Assembly (NCBI GenBank): GCA_023264435.1
Contig: JAHFMK010000005.1
Location: 1 to 15,484, forward strand
Length of the DNA: 15,484 bases
Direction: 5' to 3'
DNA from: Candidatus Kaiserbacteria bacterium
Lineage (GTDB): Bacteria; Patescibacteriota; Minisyncoccia; Phycocordibacterales; UBA918
The notes below the pieces were generated by a model, which ran no database searches, had not been told where the DNA came from, and saw nothing but the letters and a program-made list of their open reading frames with translations. The translations under genes were made by a program, and so were the position numbers. Below, one piece after another: positions 13,815-15,484 of this stretch (the stretch's first letter is position 1; the number at the start of each line of letters is the position of its first letter).

Positions 13815-15440
13815 CTATCGAAACGGTAATGTGCTCTGTGTGTCCCCTGAAACGCGAAGCGTTTCAGGGGACTTTTTGTTCTCCTCCTCAATTACCCATC
13901 CATCATACTCATGATATGCATCAGATATAGGCGTGTGTAGTGTAGATATATTTTCGACTTCTCCATATTTTTTTTGAAATCGAACATACACCCAAAACAT
14001 AATTAGATACGACACCACAACCACCCAAAACGGAAATGCATTAATAGTCATGGCTGACAGTCGCATATTTGCAAATGTGCGAGCAATCTCAATAATATAA
14101 GCGAGTGAGAAGTACGCACTATATCCCATCACACTTCCTATTGTTTCCGACATCAATCCAGCCATTCCTGTGAGAAATGTGAGAAACATCGCAATCGGCA
14201 CCATAGGAAGTACTAGTATATTCACAATCACCGAGACAAGTGAGAACATTCCCGTTTGATACAAAAGTAGAGGAAGCACTATAATTTGCGTCGAAAGCGT
14301 TGCTGTCAAAATACTTCGTATTCCCAATGCACGTGGAACTCGAGCGACCCATTGTTCCACATGCGGTGAAAAAAGAATAAGTCCCAATGTTGCCAAAAAC
14401 GAAAGCTGGAATCCTGGATCATAGACCAACAAGAATGGATTAATGAGAAGCATCACGGTTCCTGCAATTGCAAGCCCTCGCAAAACCGCGTACGTTCGTC
14501 CCGTTCCACGCGCAATGAGAAGAAGCCCTGCCATAATAGATGCTCGCACAACTGTTGCAGTCATTCCGACAAGCATCATAAATGTCACTATCCAGAGTAG
14601 CCCAATGAGCATACGCATCCGCGGGCGGAAAAAATATGCAAGCACAAAAAGCATCGCCTCAACCACAATGAGTACGTTGTATCCAGAAAGTACCACAATA
14701 TGAATAATGCCCGTCTTGCGAAATGCTTCATCAAGATCACTACCGAGTGCTCGTTTTACTCCAAGCAACACACCTTCTCCAAGTCCTGAATACGGAGCAG
14801 GCACCGCTTGTTCGAGTGACTCTATAAATTTTTTCTTACCCGCAAACAGCGCACGGAGTAGCGAAGCTTCTCCGTGCGTTTCCACCACCAGTGAGGCGCG
14901 CTCAATCACATATGATACATTTTGTGTACGCAAATATTCAGGATAGTGAAACACACGTCCACCATCAGTATCAAACGGTTTGGGAAGTGTGAGTGTGCCG
15001 TGCACTTGTACAATATCTTCATACGCAATATTGTTCACCTCATGCGCAAATCGTTCGACAGATACCAACACTCGCTCGTCGAGATACACCTCCCCCACCT
15101 TCGGTGCAAGATGTATATGTATCGTGCGTTCACGAACGTCTGGTTCACGAACCACTTTTCCTGTCATCACGACATCGTGTCCCACATATTGAGTAAATGG
15201 TGATGTGCGGGTATCAGCGATATCCATTCGCATCATACCAAGTGCAAAAGCAAGACAAAAAAGACTGGTTATAAAAAAAGGAGACGCAAAGCCTACGGCT
15301 TTGCGTCTCCACAACACTGCACACACACCACTCACAACGAGCACCAGTCCACTCTCTGCAAACCCTACCTCATATATTGTTCGAAAAAATATTCCTCCTG
15401 CAAATGCTATGCAAATTGTGTAGAAAAATTTTCCACGCAT
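13815..15440 (-). CDS. comEC: ComEC-like DNA-uptake channel without metallo-beta-lactamase domain
   Basis: 541-residue polytopic membrane protein. Two N-terminal hydrophobic segments (about 5-42) and a third (55-70) precede a soluble OB-like DUF4131-type region (about 80-185). The Competence domain follows, with GEGVLLGVKRALGSDL (221-236) and HIVVLSGYNV (247-256), then many transmembrane helices to about residue 480. ComEC moves single-stranded DNA across the inner membrane during natural transformation. The usual C-terminal metallo-beta-lactamase domain (total about 750 residues) is missing; a matching protein is encoded at 12097-12972. The start is 6 nt after the stop of an upstream minus-strand gene, so comEC is in an operon. 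Two odd features: a complete terminator structure within codons 44-56, and the last 20 codons overlapping the sod terminator. Confidence 0.92.
   Translation of the reverse strand: MRGKFFYTICIAFAGGIFFRTIYEVGFAESGLVLVVSGVCAVLWRRKAVGFASPFFITSLFCLAFALGMMRMDIADTRTSPFTQYVGHDVVMTGKVVREPDVRERTIHIHLAPKVGEVYLDERVLVSVERFAHEVNNIAYEDIVQVHGTLTLPKPFDTDGGRVFHYPEYLRTQNVSYVIERASLVVETHGEASLLRALFAGKKKFIESLEQAVPAPYSGLGEGVLLGVKRALGSDLDEAFRKTGIIHIVVLSGYNVLIVVEAMLFVLAYFFRPRMRMLIGLLWIVTFMMLVGMTATVVRASIMAGLLLIARGTGRTYAVLRGLAIAGTVMLLINPFLLVYDPGFQLSFLATLGLILFSPHVEQWVARVPRALGIRSILTATLSTQIIVLPLLLYQTGMFSLVSVIVNILVLPMVPIAMFLTFLTGMAGLMSETIGSVMGYSAYFSLAYIIEIARTFANMRLSAMTINAFPFWVVVVSYLIMFWVYVRFQKKYGEVENISTLHTPISDAYHEYDGWVIEEENKKSPETLRVSGDTQSTLPFR
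13842..13877 (+). terminator. Terminator of sod overlapping the 3' end of comEC
   Basis: A 14-bp perfect stem (GTCCCCTGAAACGC, 13842-13855, with 13859-13872) and a GAA triloop are followed by TTTTT on the plus strand. It lies 153 nt after the sod stop and wholly inside the comEC coding region, encoding residues around KSPETLRVSGD. Confidence 0.88.
15273..15310 (-). terminator. Complete intrinsic-terminator structure inside comEC
   Basis: On the minus transcript a 14-bp perfect stem (GGAGACGCAAAGCC, loop GTA) is followed at once by TTTTTTT (15279-15273). It lies 130-167 nt after the comEC start codon and codes in frame for the short loop WRRKAVGFASPF between hydrophobic segments 2 and 3. By structure it is as good a terminator as any intergenic one here. 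Its action within an actively translated gene is unproven. Confidence 0.75.
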
Positions 15441-15446
15441 AGTAGG

Positions 15447-15484
15447 TTACGCCGACCACTCCGCAATCAACTTCTTTTCTTCAT
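15447..15484 (-). CDS. 3' end of an unidentified gene upstream of comEC (partial)
   Basis: The last 11 codons and TAA of a minus-strand frame reading EEKKLIAEWSA, cut by the window edge. The stop is 6 nt before the comEC ATG, so the two are probably cotranscribed. The short charged tail is not enough to name a family, and it is called a gene only from spacing and frame. Confidence 0.5.
   Translation of the reverse strand, partial: EEKKLIAEWSA

Noticed and set aside
13715..13870. Minus-strand frame of about 50 codons between comEC and sod, ending in TGA
   Set aside because: It has no start codon of its own and runs out of the comEC hairpin in a different frame. It could be a gene remnant, but nothing recognisable supports it.
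333..15449. UGA read as glycine or tryptophan (as in Gracilibacteria or Mycoplasma)
   Set aside because: Long conserved genes such as fusA, tuf and comEC are full length without any internal TGA, so there is no positive sign of reassignment. Only the lack of TGA stops is kept as a finding.
1..15484. tRNA, rRNA, CRISPR array or insertion sequence
   Set aside because: No cloverleaf with a CCA-side acceptor, rRNA segment, regular spacer-repeat pattern or transposase was seen on either strand by eye.

Overview
The window is about 40% GC and gene-dense. It looks like a piece of a reduced, ultrasmall bacterial genome of the Patescibacteria/CPR group, most likely Parcubacteria. This is inference from four points: ribosomal proteins typical of that lineage (for example S12 with an insertion before the SPFKRGVC segment), a ComEC lacking its metallo-beta-lactamase domain, mostly Shine-Dalgarno-free starts, and short intergenic regions with near-perfect hairpin terminators. 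Of 17 confident stop codons, 8 are TAA, 9 are TAG and none is TGA.

Layout. Positions 1-332 hold a cluster of inverted repeats and the leader of an unrecognised 200-residue protein (333-932, +). A secreted or anchored thermonuclease with a C-terminal Excalibur domain follows (1012-1860, -). From 1982 to 10754, all on the minus strand, lies a rearranged str/S10 cluster, in transcription order rpsL-rpsG, fusA, tuf-rpsJ and rplC-rplD-rplW-rplB. Strong hairpin terminators and new promoters cut it into four units. The usual continuation after rplB (rpsS, rplV, rpsC and so on) is absent. The gap between fusA and rpsG hides a plus-strand unit with a consensus promoter, a 42-codon signal-peptide-like ORF and its own terminator. 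Beyond rpsL are a rhomboid-sized M50 site-2 protease (-), rpmB (+), a ComEC-type metallo-beta-lactamase protein (-), a divergent Fe/Mn superoxide dismutase (+), the ComEC membrane channel (-), and the last 11 codons of a further minus-strand gene.

How it works together. The central block makes the decoding and translocation machinery (S12, S7, EF-G, EF-Tu, S10) and early-assembly large-subunit proteins (L3, L4, L23, L2). The four promoters of these units share an unusual architecture: a GTTRGA box exactly 13 bp upstream of a TTGC-type -35, with a -10 16-17 bp further on. The other promoters seen here lack this box, so it may mark co-regulated translation genes. The right-hand part holds DNA-uptake functions, with the channel and the hydrolase domain of ComEC in separate genes, plus oxidative-stress defence. 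comEC carries a complete intrinsic-terminator structure inside its coding sequence.

The best candidates for something undescribed are the shared promoter architecture, the hidden small transcription unit between fusA and rpsG, the intragenic comEC terminator, and a short terminated leader RNA upstream of rpsL.
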